Origin: a virus
Virus record (IMG/VR): IMGVR_UViG_3300046804_000116
Span: 1 to 31,449 of that record
Length of the DNA stretch: 31,449 nucleotides
Reading direction: 5' to 3' (one strand)
The translations under genes were made by a program, and so were the position numbers. The notes below the pieces were generated by a model, which made no database searches, was not told the origin of the DNA, and saw nothing but the letters and a program-made list of their open reading frames with translations. Of this stretch, positions 8,603 to 15,660 are shown piece after piece; the stretch's first letter is position 1, and the number at the start of each line of letters is the position of its first letter.

Positions 8603-8613
8603 AAGGAAAAGAC

Positions 8614-9153
8614 ATGGCACGCACTACCTTCCAAGGTCCAATTCGCTCTCTGGGCGGCATCTATCAACAAGGTCCCGAAGCTGTTGTTTCAATCACAGCT
8701 AGCACCACACTTGACCCCGTTGCTCACGGCGGTCGTATCCTCACTGTCGGCGGCTCTTTGGCCTCCACTCTGACAATCACTCTGCCTGCGATTAACACCA
8801 GCGCAAACCCCTCTTCTTCTGGCCCCGGCCAAGACCCCAACACCTTGAACAACGAAGGTGTGACTTACACCATCTGGGTTCCCACAACCATCTCTACCAG
8901 CTCATTGAAGATTGGTACAAACGGCACCGACAAGTTTGTTGGCACCATCTTGGGCGTGGACACTGACAGCACCAACGCTTTGGTTGCCTACACTGCTGGC
9001 TCTACCAACGACTTTATCAACTTCAACGGTACTACCACCGGTGGTGTTGCTGGTACTTGGGTTCAAATCGTTGCAATCGCTGCAAACAAATATGTGGTGA
9101 ACGGTATCGCTTTGGGTTCTGGCACTGTCGCTACTCCCTTCGCTGATTCCTAA
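8614..9153 (+). CDS. Beta-rich structural protein, unknown function
   Basis: A 179-residue protein beginning ARTTFQGPIRSLGGIYQQGP, then Thr/Ser/Gly-rich alternating strands (TLTITLPAINTS, VTYTIWVPTTIS) that look like a virion beta-sandwich. It is the first gene after the capsid terminator and is followed by two genes it is likely co-expressed with. Composition and codon use resemble the decoration candidate at 6938. Probably a second capsid-surface or head-fibre protein; no diagnostic motif. Confidence 0.55.
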   Translation: MARTTFQGPIRSLGGIYQQGPEAVVSITASTTLDPVAHGGRILTVGGSLASTLTITLPAINTSANPSSSGPGQDPNTLNNEGVTYTIWVPTTISTSSLKIGTNGTDKFVGTILGVDTDSTNALVAYTAGSTNDFINFNGTTTGGVAGTWVQIVAIAANKYVVNGIALGSGTVATPFADS

Positions 9154-9166
9154 TTAGGAGGTCGTA

Positions 9167-9457
9167 ATGACCATGCAAACCGACGTAAAGAGTACGCACC
9201 TTAACGCGTCTGGCTCCATTTTTGCGGGTCGCACGCGTGTCAAGGGCTTCTCTATCTGTGCAACTGCTAGCACCGCTGGCACCCTGTTGTTGAAAGACGG
9301 CGGTTCCAGCGGCACTACACGCATTGAAATCGACATTCCATCTAACTCCAACCCCAACACGTTTTACACATTGGTGCCCGGAGAAGGTGTTTTGTTCACT
9401 ACAAACGTGTACGCCAGCTTGACTGGTATTGCAAGCGTAACAGTGTTTTATGGCTGA
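9167..9457 (+). CDS. Small beta-rich structural protein
   Basis: A 96-residue protein with AGRTRVKGFSICATASTAGT, repeated short beta strands and a hydrophobic C-terminal strand (IASVTVFYG). A near-perfect AGGAGG ribosome-binding site precedes the ATG at 9167; an in-frame ATG at 9173 is possible. It overlaps the glycosyltransferase-like gene by 8 bases. Likely a virion component of unknown role. Confidence 0.55.
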   Translation: MTMQTDVKSTHLNASGSIFAGRTRVKGFSICATASTAGTLLLKDGGSSGTTRIEIDIPSNSNPNTFYTLVPGEGVLFTTNVYASLTGIASVTVFYG

Positions 9458-10199
9458 TACCGAGAAGAGCATTAACCTAGCTGGTCGCAAACTGATGGTT
9501 GCGATTCCAGCTTACGACGGCAAGCTGAACATTGATTCGGCTTTTGCCTTGTCCAATCTGGCCGTTCAGGTCCAGTCGTTGGGGGTTAAGCTCTATCTCA
9601 CGCACCTCTCGGGGTGCTCCCTCATTACGAAGGCACGCAACTGCTTGGTTGCGGACTTTCTCAAATCCGACGCAGACACGCTTCTGTTTGTCGATGCTGA
9701 TGTGGTTGTTACCGCTGATGCGATTCTCCGCTTGATGGCGTTGAGTCTGGATAAAGACATTACGGCAGGTATCTACCCTCGCCGTGGTATGGACCGCAAA
9801 TTCTTCCTTGACTACTACCTCGACGAGAATGGTGGCTTGGAGTTTGACGCGAATGGCATGCTTCGTGTGAAGCGTATCGGCACAGGGTTCATGATGATTC
9901 AACGCCACGTGCTTGAGACAATGATTGCCAAGCATCCAGAGTGGAATTACTTCAACAACGTAGACAACCGTACTGACAGTGCAATCTTTGATTTGCAGAT
10001 CGTCAACGGCGAGTACTACGGCGAAGATTATTTGTTCTGTGACCGTGCAACCGCTGACGGCTTCACAGTTTTTCTTGACCCCTCCATCAGCCTCCCACAC
10101 GTCGGTACTGAGAAGTTCACTCGTGACTTTGAAGCAGATGTGTTGAAGCCCCTGCTGGAACAACACTGCACGCCAGTATTGAAAGTTGTAAATGGCTAA
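9450..10199 (+). CDS. GT-A-type glycosyltransferase-like protein
   Basis: A 249-residue protein with a GT-A Rossmann-like N-terminal half: strand KLMVAIPAYDGKLN, a segment SLITKARNCLVADFL (about residues 57-71), and the metal/nucleotide-sugar motif LLFVDADV (Asp82-Ala-Asp84, a DxD). A later GTGFMMIQRHVLE segment and EDYLFCDRA (acidic catalytic-site candidate, about 193-201) complete the GT2-like pattern. It has no membrane segment. It would transfer a sugar from a nucleotide donor to an unknown acceptor: virion protein, DNA or host glycan. Its location among virion genes favours a virion protein target. Overlaps its neighbours by 8 bases on each side. Confidence 0.7.
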   Translation: MADTEKSINLAGRKLMVAIPAYDGKLNIDSAFALSNLAVQVQSLGVKLYLTHLSGCSLITKARNCLVADFLKSDADTLLFVDADVVVTADAILRLMALSLDKDITAGIYPRRGMDRKFFLDYYLDENGGLEFDANGMLRVKRIGTGFMMIQRHVLETMIAKHPEWNYFNNVDNRTDSAIFDLQIVNGEYYGEDYLFCDRATADGFTVFLDPSISLPHVGTEKFTRDFEADVLKPLLEQHCTPVLKVVNG

Positions 10200-10437
10200 A
10201 TCACCAGCATGGCAGAGGAAAGAAGGCAAGAATCCGAACGGAGGTCTCAACGCCAAAGGGCGCGCCTCTGCGAAGAAGCAAGGAATGAATTTAAAACCCC
10301 CTCAACCAGAAGGCGGCTCACGCCGCGACTCTTTCTGTGCGCGGATGGAGGGGATGAAGAAAAAATTAACATCGGCCAAGACAGCCAAAGACCCCAACAG
10401 CAGGATCAATAAATCCTTGCGGGCATGGAATTGCTGA
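10192..10437 (+). CDS. Small basic protein with conserved-looking Arg/Lys core
   Basis: An 81-residue protein, net charge about +15, of the pattern SPAWQRKEGKNPNGGLNAKG followed by KPPQPEGGSRRDSFCARMEG and a Lys-rich end with SLRAWNC. I recognise this as a recurrent small protein of phages (DUF6321-like, from memory). Function is not known. High positive charge suggests nucleic-acid contact, for example a DNA-associated virion protein. Overlaps the glycosyltransferase-like gene by 8 bases and ends one base before the next ATG. Confidence 0.7.
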   Translation: MAKSPAWQRKEGKNPNGGLNAKGRASAKKQGMNLKPPQPEGGSRRDSFCARMEGMKKKLTSAKTAKDPNSRINKSLRAWNC

Positions 10438-10438
10438 C

Positions 10439-10687
10439 ATGGAAATGATGCTATGGAACGTCTTGCTGACTACATTCATCGGGTTACTAAGTTGGAATCT
10501 GAGGGAAAAATCAGCAGAGCTAAGTCGAATCACGATCCTGTTGAACAGGACGCGGGAAGAGATCGCTCGGGACAATGTGACGCAGGCGGAGATCGACAAG
10601 ATAGTGGCTCACATCGACCAGCGTTTCGACAAGCTCAACGACAAGATTGACCTGATGATCCGGGAGAACAGAAGTGCCCTCAACTAG
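10439..10687 (+). CDS. Small membrane-anchored coiled-coil protein
   Basis: An 82-residue protein with one hydrophobic N-terminal segment (about residues 4-19, LWNVLLTTFIGLLSW) and a long charged coiled coil behind it (about 22-80, including AHIDQRFDKLNDKIDLM). This resembles phage inner-membrane helpers such as small lysis proteins, but the lysis genes lie 14 kb away. A virion protein that enters the host membrane on DNA entry is another option. Overlaps the next gene by 14 bases. Function unknown. Confidence 0.6.
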   Translation: MEMMLWNVLLTTFIGLLSWNLREKSAELSRITILLNRTREEIARDNVTQAEIDKIVAHIDQRFDKLNDKIDLMIRENRSALN

Positions 10688-11087
10688 TCAGAAACAACAC
10701 AACCTGATGGCAGCAGTCGCCAACAACCCAGACTTTGCAAAGAAGGCTGGCATCCCACAGAAAGTGGGCAAAGAGTTTGTCGCTGCTGACAAAGGTAAGA
10801 AATTCGGGGCTCGCCCTGATTTGCAAGGGGTGAATAAGCCCGAAACCCACCGCAGCAAACAAGCTGCACTTTTCAATAAAGGAGGCCAAGTCATGGCTAA
10901 ATCTTCAGGTAACGGTATCACTAACGCCAAAATGGGCTCAGTCCGCACTGCTGCTCCTAGCCGCGACGGCGTGGTTTCCAAGGGTAAAACCAAGGGCACC
11001 CAAGTCAAAATGGCTGGCAGCAAACCTCTGGGTATGAAAAAAGGCGGCATGACCAAGAAAATGGCATACGGCGGCAAAGCCTGCTAA
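10674..11087 (+). CDS. Basic small protein with QKQHNLMAA N-terminus and Gly-Gly motifs
   Basis: A 137-residue protein starting at GTG 10674. The N-terminal block (STSQKQHNLMAAVANNPDFA, then KKAGIPQKVGKEF) is a widespread phage signature as I remember it, without known function. The C-terminal half is Lys/Gly-rich, with FNKGGQVM, RDGVVSKGKTKG and KKGGMTKKMAYGGKAC. A strong internal ribosome-binding site (GGAGG at 10881-10885) precedes an in-frame ATG at 10893, which would yield a separate 64-residue C-terminal product. The RDG...KGKTKG block is shared with the next two proteins. Confidence 0.7.
   Translation: MPSTSQKQHNLMAAVANNPDFAKKAGIPQKVGKEFVAADKGKKFGARPDLQGVNKPETHRSKQAALFNKGGQVMAKSSGNGITNAKMGSVRTAAPSRDGVVSKGKTKGTQVKMAGSKPLGMKKGGMTKKMAYGGKAC
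10893..11087 (+). CDS. Possible internal translation product (64 residues)
   Basis: In frame within the gene above, ATG 10893 is preceded at 7 bases by GGAGG (10881-10885). The leader GGAGGCCAAGTCATG closely resembles that of the next gene (GGAGGCCATCATG). This suggests either a nested start giving the Lys/Gly-rich half alone, or an old gene boundary now fused. The GTG at 10674 has only a modest site, so the short product could even dominate. Confidence 0.4.
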   Translation: MAKSSGNGITNAKMGSVRTAAPSRDGVVSKGKTKGTQVKMAGSKPLGMKKGGMTKKMAYGGKAC

Positions 11088-11100
11088 ATAGGAGGCCATC

Positions 11101-11937
11101 ATGGCACGAAGAAATGATCTAGCAGGGCTAGCAGCCCTTGGCGCTTTAGGTCTGCTCCTGAACAAGAAGCAGGACGGTTCTTCTGTGCCTGTGGAAGACC
11201 GAGTTGGTACACCTGTGGGCGGAGACGACCAATACAACCCAGATGTTAGGGCTGTAGACCGTAATGAAGATTACGGCAACGAAGGTCGTCGTGAGGGGCC
11301 TGTAGGTATCGGGCGTATGCCTCGTTCAAACGCTGCTCCCGCGCGCACACGTCCATCAACCTATACCCCAAAACCCGGCTCTGCTGGGCAAAAAGGTCCC
11401 GGGTTTGGCGAAGAAGCTGCATACCGTCAACAACAGTACGAAGAAGCTCAACGCAGAGCCGCTAGCCCAGAGGGTCGTGCAGAGCGTCAGCGTATGGAGC
11501 AGTCTCAAGCTTTAGAAGCTGTTCGCCCAGAAGAGTATTTGCTCGGCGGCTCTATGATGGGCTTGAAGGGTGTGGCGTCAGCGGCTCAAAACTTAGCACG
11601 CCGTCACGCTGCTCGTAATGTTGAAAAAATCCCAGAATACATTCAGCCTGCGATTGGTTATTCCGACCGTGCGCGATTGGCATATTCTGGCGGCGATCAA
11701 GCCGTAAAAGGCGCTACAAAACAGTTGCCCGGTCCACCCCGCCAAATCGCATACGAAGCTGCTGATACAGCCCGCGACAAGGTTACAAACCCACTCGCTT
11801 GGTTGGCTGGCCCTAAAGGCATGGACGAGTTCAAAAAAGGTGGCAAGGTTAAGAAGGCTGCACCCGCACGCTCTTCCGCATCTAGCCGTGGTGATGGTAT
11901 TGCCAAACGTGGTAAGACACGCGGCAGAATGTTCTGA
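11101..11937 (+). CDS. Basic, partly disordered protein with Gly-Lys-Thr tail
   Basis: A 278-residue protein. It has a short hydrophobic N-terminal helix (LAGLAALGALGLLL, about residues 7-20), a disordered Pro/Arg/Gly/Gln-rich middle (about 30-145), a more ordered part (about 146-240, YLLGGSMMGLKGVASAAQNL) and a basic tail with FKKGGKVKK and SSRGDGIAKRGKTRGRMF. The hydrophobic start could insert into a membrane; the tail is shared with two neighbours. It starts after an AGGAGG site. Role unknown; a virion-internal or ejected protein is the best guess from composition and place. Confidence 0.6.
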   Translation: MARRNDLAGLAALGALGLLLNKKQDGSSVPVEDRVGTPVGGDDQYNPDVRAVDRNEDYGNEGRREGPVGIGRMPRSNAAPARTRPSTYTPKPGSAGQKGPGFGEEAAYRQQQYEEAQRRAASPEGRAERQRMEQSQALEAVRPEEYLLGGSMMGLKGVASAAQNLARRHAARNVEKIPEYIQPAIGYSDRARLAYSGGDQAVKGATKQLPGPPRQIAYEAADTARDKVTNPLAWLAGPKGMDEFKKGGKVKKAAPARSSASSRGDGIAKRGKTRGRMF

Positions 11938-11945
11938 GGTGAATC

Positions 11946-12314
11946 ATGCCCGAAAAGAAAATCCCACAAGATATTGATGGCGCGTCTGCTGGTCGTAAAT
12001 TTAAAAAGAACGAACCCGGTTTGCCAGAGCAGCCCGGAAGCGGCATCAAAGTAGATAAAGACTACGATGACAAAGTCAAAAAATATAAAGAGGTTTACAA
12101 CAAGCGTGACACAAGCACGCCCGTAAACCAAGCTCTTTATAACGTTGCTGACGCCGTTACCGAGCCAATCCAAAAGTTTGGACGCGGCTGGGGTTTAAGT
12201 GAAAACAAAGCCCAGCTTGAAGCAAAAGGCGAAGGCTTGAAAGCAGGCGGCACAGCTTCTAGCCGTGCTGACGGTTGCTGCGTCAAAGGTAAGACTCGCG
12301 GAAAGCTGGTGTAA
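11946..12314 (+). CDS. Small basic protein with Gly-Lys-Thr tail
   Basis: A 122-residue protein with a charged, helix-poor N-terminal half (KVDKDYDDKVKKYKEVYNK, about residues 35-53), a middle helix (NQALYNVADAVTEPIQKFG) and the tail GLKAGGTASSRADG followed by CCVKGKTRGKLV. The tail is clearly like those of the two upstream proteins. A Cys-Cys pair replaces two residues of the motif. The stop of the previous gene is fused with its ribosome-binding site (TGAGGTGA). Function unknown. Confidence 0.65.
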   Translation: MPEKKIPQDIDGASAGRKFKKNEPGLPEQPGSGIKVDKDYDDKVKKYKEVYNKRDTSTPVNQALYNVADAVTEPIQKFGRGWGLSENKAQLEAKGEGLKAGGTASSRADGCCVKGKTRGKLV

Positions 12315-12316
12315 TC

Positions 12317-12574
12317 ATGATGCCCAGCCGTGGGATGGGAGCCATCTCTCCCTCCAAGATGCCTACTAAGAAGGTCATTCATCGCAAGGATGACCCGAAC
12401 GACGTTGACATGTATGCTAACGGCGGAGAGGTGTGGTCTAAACCACGGCCCCAAAAACTCGGCAAGTCTAAAGAATTGAAAGCGGATAGGAAACAGCAAG
12501 CTAAGTCCCGCGCACGTCGCGCTGGCAGACCTTATCCCAATTTGATTGACAATATGTGGGCTGCACAGGAGTAA
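12317..12574 (+). CDS. Small basic protein, unknown function
   Basis: An 85-residue Lys/Arg-rich protein beginning MPSRGMGAISPSKMPTKK (from ATG 12320; the preceding ATG at 12317 adds one Met). It contains MYANGGEVW, the Gly-Gly motif seen in its neighbours, and ends NLIDNMWAAQE. Little ribosome-binding signal is seen, so translation is likely coupled to the previous gene two bases upstream. Recurrent in phages of this layout as I recall, but unnamed. Confidence 0.65.
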   Translation: MMPSRGMGAISPSKMPTKKVIHRKDDPNDVDMYANGGEVWSKPRPQKLGKSKELKADRKQQAKSRARRAGRPYPNLIDNMWAAQE

Positions 12575-12577
12575 ATC

Positions 12578-12751
12578 ATGGCTGAGAAGTGGATTCAGAA
12601 AGCTATCAAAAAACCCGGCGCATTACGCGCTCAACTAGGAGTCAAAGGTGATAAACCAATTCCTGCAAAAACTCTCTCAAAAGCTGCAAAGTCTTCGGGC
12701 AAGCTTGGCCAACGTGCTCGACTCGCTCAAACGCTTAAGAAAATGAAGTAA
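12578..12751 (+). CDS. Very small basic protein (57 residues)
   Basis: ATG 12578 to TAA 12751 reads MAEKWIQKAIKKPGALRAQL and continues to GKLGQRARLAQTLKKMK. It has 13 Lys, 3 Arg and only 2 acidic residues (net about +14). It fills the gap between two genes exactly, three bases after the previous stop and two before the next ATG, with an AGGAG (12567-12571) in the previous gene's end. I recognise this protein type from other phages, without a function. Helical, strongly cationic: a DNA- or RNA-binding role is plausible. Confidence 0.8.
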   Translation: MAEKWIQKAIKKPGALRAQLGVKGDKPIPAKTLSKAAKSSGKLGQRARLAQTLKKMK

Positions 12752-12753
12752 TC

Positions 12754-13686
12754 ATGGCAATCACATCCGGAACCTCTTCTTTTAACCTTGACCTAGCTGA
12801 GCTGGTCGAGGAAGCGTTCGAGCGTGCCGGACGTGAATTGCGTTCTGGCTATGACCTGCGTACTGCTCGTCGCAGCCTTAACATCATGTTTGCTGAGTGG
12901 GCTAACCGTGGTATCAACATGTGGACTATTGAGCAGGGCCAGATTGACCTTGTCCAAGGTCAGAGCACTTATGCGCTCCCCAACGATACCGTTGACTTGT
13001 TGGAGCATGTGATTCGTACACAGGCCAATCAACAATCGAATCAGGCTGACCTGACAATTACCCGCATCAGCGTTTCGACCTATGCGACTCTCCCAAACAA
13101 ACTTCAGCAAGCTCGTCCAATTCAGGTTTGGGTACAGCGCCTTGATGGTCAAACGACAGCGCCAATCACGACTCTTGCGTCTGGCATTTCGGCTACTGAC
13201 ACTACGATCACGTTGACTTCAACGCAGGGCCTCGCTGCCGCTGGTTTTATCAAAATTGGTAACGAAACAATCAACTACACCAACGTCAGCGGAAACCAGT
13301 TGCTTTATTGCTTCCGTGGGCAAAACGGTACGACCGCCGCTTCCCATTCTGCTTTGGACCCCGTGTCGGTCCAGAACTTACCAGCTGTGACCGTGTGGCC
13401 CACACCTGATGGGGCTCAGTCATATCAGTTCGTGTATTGGCGTCTACGCCGCACCCAAGATGCGGGCGGCGGTGTGAACGTGATGGACGTACCTTTCCGC
13501 TTCATTCCTTGTATGGCTGCTGGTCTGGCGTACTACATCGCTGGCAAGATTCCAGAAGGTGCAGAGCGTTTAATGCTGCTCAAACAGCAGTATGACGAAG
13601 CTTGGGAATTGGCTGCGTACGAGGACCACGAAAAGGCAGCATTGCGTTTTGTGCCCCGTCAGCAGTTCTTGGGGAACACGATCTAA
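12754..13686 (+). CDS. Putative head-tail adaptor / tail accessory protein (P22 gp4-like)
   Basis: A 310-residue protein. The N-terminal helices (LAELVEEAFERAGRELRSGY and LNIMFAEWANRGINMW, about residues 14-60) match the pattern of P22 gp4-type accessory factors, which extend the portal ring. A strand segment (GQSTYALPNDTVDLLEHV) follows. A separate 70-residue beta module (about 138-207; 13167-13374) is inserted, and the same module occurs in the nozzle candidate at 26615. The C-terminal part is helical (IAGKIPEGAERLMLLKQQY). Expected to sit between portal and nozzle. The P22 comparison is by pattern only. Confidence 0.6.
   Translation: MAITSGTSSFNLDLAELVEEAFERAGRELRSGYDLRTARRSLNIMFAEWANRGINMWTIEQGQIDLVQGQSTYALPNDTVDLLEHVIRTQANQQSNQADLTITRISVSTYATLPNKLQQARPIQVWVQRLDGQTTAPITTLASGISATDTTITLTSTQGLAAAGFIKIGNETINYTNVSGNQLLYCFRGQNGTTAASHSALDPVSVQNLPAVTVWPTPDGAQSYQFVYWRLRRTQDAGGGVNVMDVPFRFIPCMAAGLAYYIAGKIPEGAERLMLLKQQYDEAWELAAYEDHEKAALRFVPRQQFLGNTI
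13167..13374 (+). repeat. Shared beta module, copy 1 (inside the adaptor candidate)
   Basis: Encodes TTLASGISATDTTITLTS through INYTNVSGNQLLYCFRGQNG and TTAASHSALDPVSV. The copy in the 26615 protein has ITLTS, a G-x-I-x-I-x-x-E-x-I-x-Y core, then a Gly-Cys-Val-Arg-Gly block with NGTTAAAH. The CxRGxNGTTAAxH core is nearly the same in both, although the two host proteins otherwise do not look alike. Confidence 0.65.
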
Positions 13687-14115
13687 ATGGGAAACAGATT
13701 TGCTTCTGGCAAATGGGCGATTGCTCAGTGCGATCGCTGCGATGGGCGTTATAAGCTCAAGCAGCTGCGCAAGGAGATCATCAAGACTAAGAACTATGCG
13801 TTGCTAGTCTGCCCAGAGTGCTGGGACCCAGACCACCCACAACTGCTGTTGGGTATGTTTCCTGTGGATGATCCACAAGGTTTGCGTGATCCACGTCCTG
13901 ATCGTAGCTACATTACGTCTGGTACAACTGGACTTCAGATCATTAACAGCAACAGCACTGATGTGCTTGCTCAAGGTTTCCAAGGCGAAGGCAGTCGTGA
14001 CATTCAGTGGGGGTGGAACCCTGTTGGTGGAGCGAGCTTGAGTGATGATGGATTAACGCCAAATTACTTGGCTTTAGCCGTGGAAATTGGTACAGTCACT
14101 ATTGCAACGACATAA
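13687..14115 (+). CDS. Zinc-ribbon phage structural protein, unknown role
   Basis: A 142-residue protein with two CxxC pairs (Cys15/Cys18 in QCDRC and Cys42/Cys45 in VCPECW) that should bind a zinc ion, then DPDHPQLLLGMFPVDDPQGL and a C-terminal beta part with IQWGWNPVGG. I recognise it as a recurrent tail-region protein of phages. The zinc ribbon probably stabilises a virion part; nothing points to transcription control. The ATG abuts the previous stop codon (TAAATG), with GGGGA upstream in the previous gene. Confidence 0.7.
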   Translation: MGNRFASGKWAIAQCDRCDGRYKLKQLRKEIIKTKNYALLVCPECWDPDHPQLLLGMFPVDDPQGLRDPRPDRSYITSGTTGLQIINSNSTDVLAQGFQGEGSRDIQWGWNPVGGASLSDDGLTPNYLALAVEIGTVTIATT

Positions 14116-14125
14116 GGAGTCCCTC

Positions 14126-14317
14126 ATGGACAAGAAAGACCTCGCACAAGATAAAAAGATGGCCGCAAGAGCCGTGCACAAGCACGAAAAAGCCATGCAC
14201 CCCGGTAAGCCACTGACTAAAATGAAGGCCGGTGGTAAAACCAACAGCGATATGCTCAAGTATGGCCGCAACATGGCCAAGGTTATGAACCAGCGTTCTT
14301 CTGGTCGCGGAGGCTAA
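14126..14317 (+). CDS. Small basic protein with Gly-Gly motif
   Basis: A 63-residue protein (net about +11): a helical N-terminus (AQDKKMAARAVHKHEKAMHP), then KMKAGGKTNSDMLKYGRNMA and an Arg/Gly tail. The ATG at 14126 follows TAAGGAG at proper spacing, so a longer reading from 14087, which would overlap the previous gene, is not used. Same family feel as the other small basic proteins upstream. Function unknown. Confidence 0.7.
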   Translation: MDKKDLAQDKKMAARAVHKHEKAMHPGKPLTKMKAGGKTNSDMLKYGRNMAKVMNQRSSGRGG

Positions 14318-14318
14318 T

Positions 14319-14519
14319 ATGGCCACATACAAAGTCCCTAAAAAAGTTCCTTCAGTTGTGGTGGGCGAAGAGCCTGCAAAGACCACAATGAAGAAGGCCA
14401 ACGTGTCTGTGGCTAACGTCCGCAGTCAAGACTACCCACCCACCAAAACTTCGGGTATTAAGATTCGTGGTACAGGCGCTGCTACGAAAGGCTTGATGGC
14501 TCGCGGACCGATGGCATGA
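14319..14519 (+). CDS. Small basic protein ending IKIRGTGAATKGLMARGPMA
   Basis: A 66-residue protein (net about +9) with a low-complexity Lys/Val N-terminus and a C-terminal block that I recall as recurrent in phages of this type. It follows the previous gene after one base and ends in an ATGA overlap with the next. No function is known to me; it belongs by composition to the small cationic set. Confidence 0.65.
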   Translation: MATYKVPKKVPSVVVGEEPAKTTMKKANVSVANVRSQDYPPTKTSGIKIRGTGAATKGLMARGPMA

Positions 14520-15223
14520 CCTACAACGAACTTTTCGCGGCGATTCAGTCTTATACGGAAAACCAATTTCCAGAGACTTATCTTGCTGATGGGAGTGCTG
14601 TGTCCTCTACGACACAGATCAACACTTTCATCCAGCAGGCGGAACAGCGCATCTTTAACACGGTGCAGTTTCCATCGTTGCGGAAGAACGTAATGGGTAT
14701 AACCACAAATAACAACAAATATCTTTCGTGCCCCAGTGATTTTCTTGCTTCCTACTCTTTGGCGGTGATTGATGCTGACGGCAATTATGAGTATTTGCTG
14801 AATAAAGATGTGAACTTCATCCGTCAGGCGTATCCCAACACGAACGCCGCCTACAACGGGCTGCCCCGTTATTACGCATTGTTTGGCCCAACAACTTCGG
14901 GCACAACAATCACGGATGAGTTGACATTCATTCTTGGTCCAACACCAGACGCAGCCTACGATGTTGAACTGCACTATTACTACTATCCTGAGTCGATCAC
15001 GACTGCGGGCGATGGGCGTACATGGTTAGGCGACAACTTTGACAGCGTACTGTTGTACGGTTCTTTGGTTGAAGCGGCTACCTTCATGAAGGAAGAAGCT
15101 GACATCATTACAAACTACAACACCAAGTACAACGAAGCGCTTGCAATGGCTAAACGTCTGGGCGATGGTATGGAGCGTCAGGACGCATATCGTTCTGGCC
15201 AGTATAGACAGGCGGTGACCTGA
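14516..15223 (+). CDS. Putative phage adaptor protein (head-tail connector)
   Basis: A 235-residue protein: helix TYNELFAAIQSYTENQF, then INTFIQQAEQRIFNTVQFPS (about residues 34-53), a strand pair with LRKNVMGITTNNNKYLSCPS, LEADER-like 'polar turn' repeats, and a C-terminal helical part (YNEALAMAKRLGDGMERQ). This order is the one I associate with SU10-type adaptor proteins that form the ring below the portal. With the gp4-like protein upstream, two connector rings seem present. Starts in an ATGA overlap and ends in TGATG with the next gene. Confidence 0.65.
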   Translation: MTYNELFAAIQSYTENQFPETYLADGSAVSSTTQINTFIQQAEQRIFNTVQFPSLRKNVMGITTNNNKYLSCPSDFLASYSLAVIDADGNYEYLLNKDVNFIRQAYPNTNAAYNGLPRYYALFGPTTSGTTITDELTFILGPTPDAAYDVELHYYYYPESITTAGDGRTWLGDNFDSVLLYGSLVEAATFMKEEADIITNYNTKYNEALAMAKRLGDGMERQDAYRSGQYRQAVT

Positions 15224-15651
15224 TGGCGATTGCTCAAGGCGCAACAAACACATTTAAACTTGGGTTGCCAAAGGGTGACTTTGACTTTGATGTGGACACA
15301 TTCAAGATCGCGTTGTACACCGGTGCAGCGTCGATTGGTCCTGATACGACCGCATACACAACTGACGGCGAGGCTGTGGCTTCAGGCTACACCGCTGGCG
15401 GTCAAACTCTCACTGTTACGCAGACACCTACAATTGGTAACCAAACAGGTATTGCCACGGTGTATTTGTCGTTTGCGAATGTCACATGGAATGCAGCTTT
15501 GACTGCTCGCGGCGCTTTGATTTACAAGTCGGGTTCTGGCAACCCAACGGTCTGCGTGCTGGACTTTGGCGGCGACAAAACCTCAACCACAACTTTCACG
15601 GTGCAGTTTCCTGCTGCTACCGACACAGCGGCAATTATTCGCATCTCGTAA
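15223..15651 (+). CDS. Beta-rich tail or head structural protein
   Basis: A 142-residue protein with FKIALYTGAASIGPDTTAYT, a central GYTAGGQTLTV, and strands FANVTWNAALTARGALIYKS and FTVQFPAATDTAAIIRIS. This is a recurrent phage protein of unknown exact role; the pattern suggests a jelly-roll-like fold. It pairs with the next gene, which has a related make-up. Start overlaps the previous stop (TGATG). Confidence 0.6.
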   Translation: MAIAQGATNTFKLGLPKGDFDFDVDTFKIALYTGAASIGPDTTAYTTDGEAVASGYTAGGQTLTVTQTPTIGNQTGIATVYLSFANVTWNAALTARGALIYKSGSGNPTVCVLDFGGDKTSTTTFTVQFPAATDTAAIIRIS

Positions 15652-15660
15652 GGAGCCCCC

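Noticed and set aside
9477-10256. 259-codon minus-strand frame
   Set aside because: Mirror of the glycosyltransferase-like gene, which has clear motifs; no support for a minus-strand gene in this window.
11881-11900. Arg-Gly-Asp cell-adhesion tripeptide in the 11101 protein
   Set aside because: It is part of the SSRGDG tail motif; the sister tails read SRADG and SRDGV, so the tripeptide is not kept.
14087-14125. Longer start for the 14126 gene
   Set aside because: It would overlap the previous gene and has no ribosome-binding site, whereas ATG 14126 has TAAGGAG at proper spacing.
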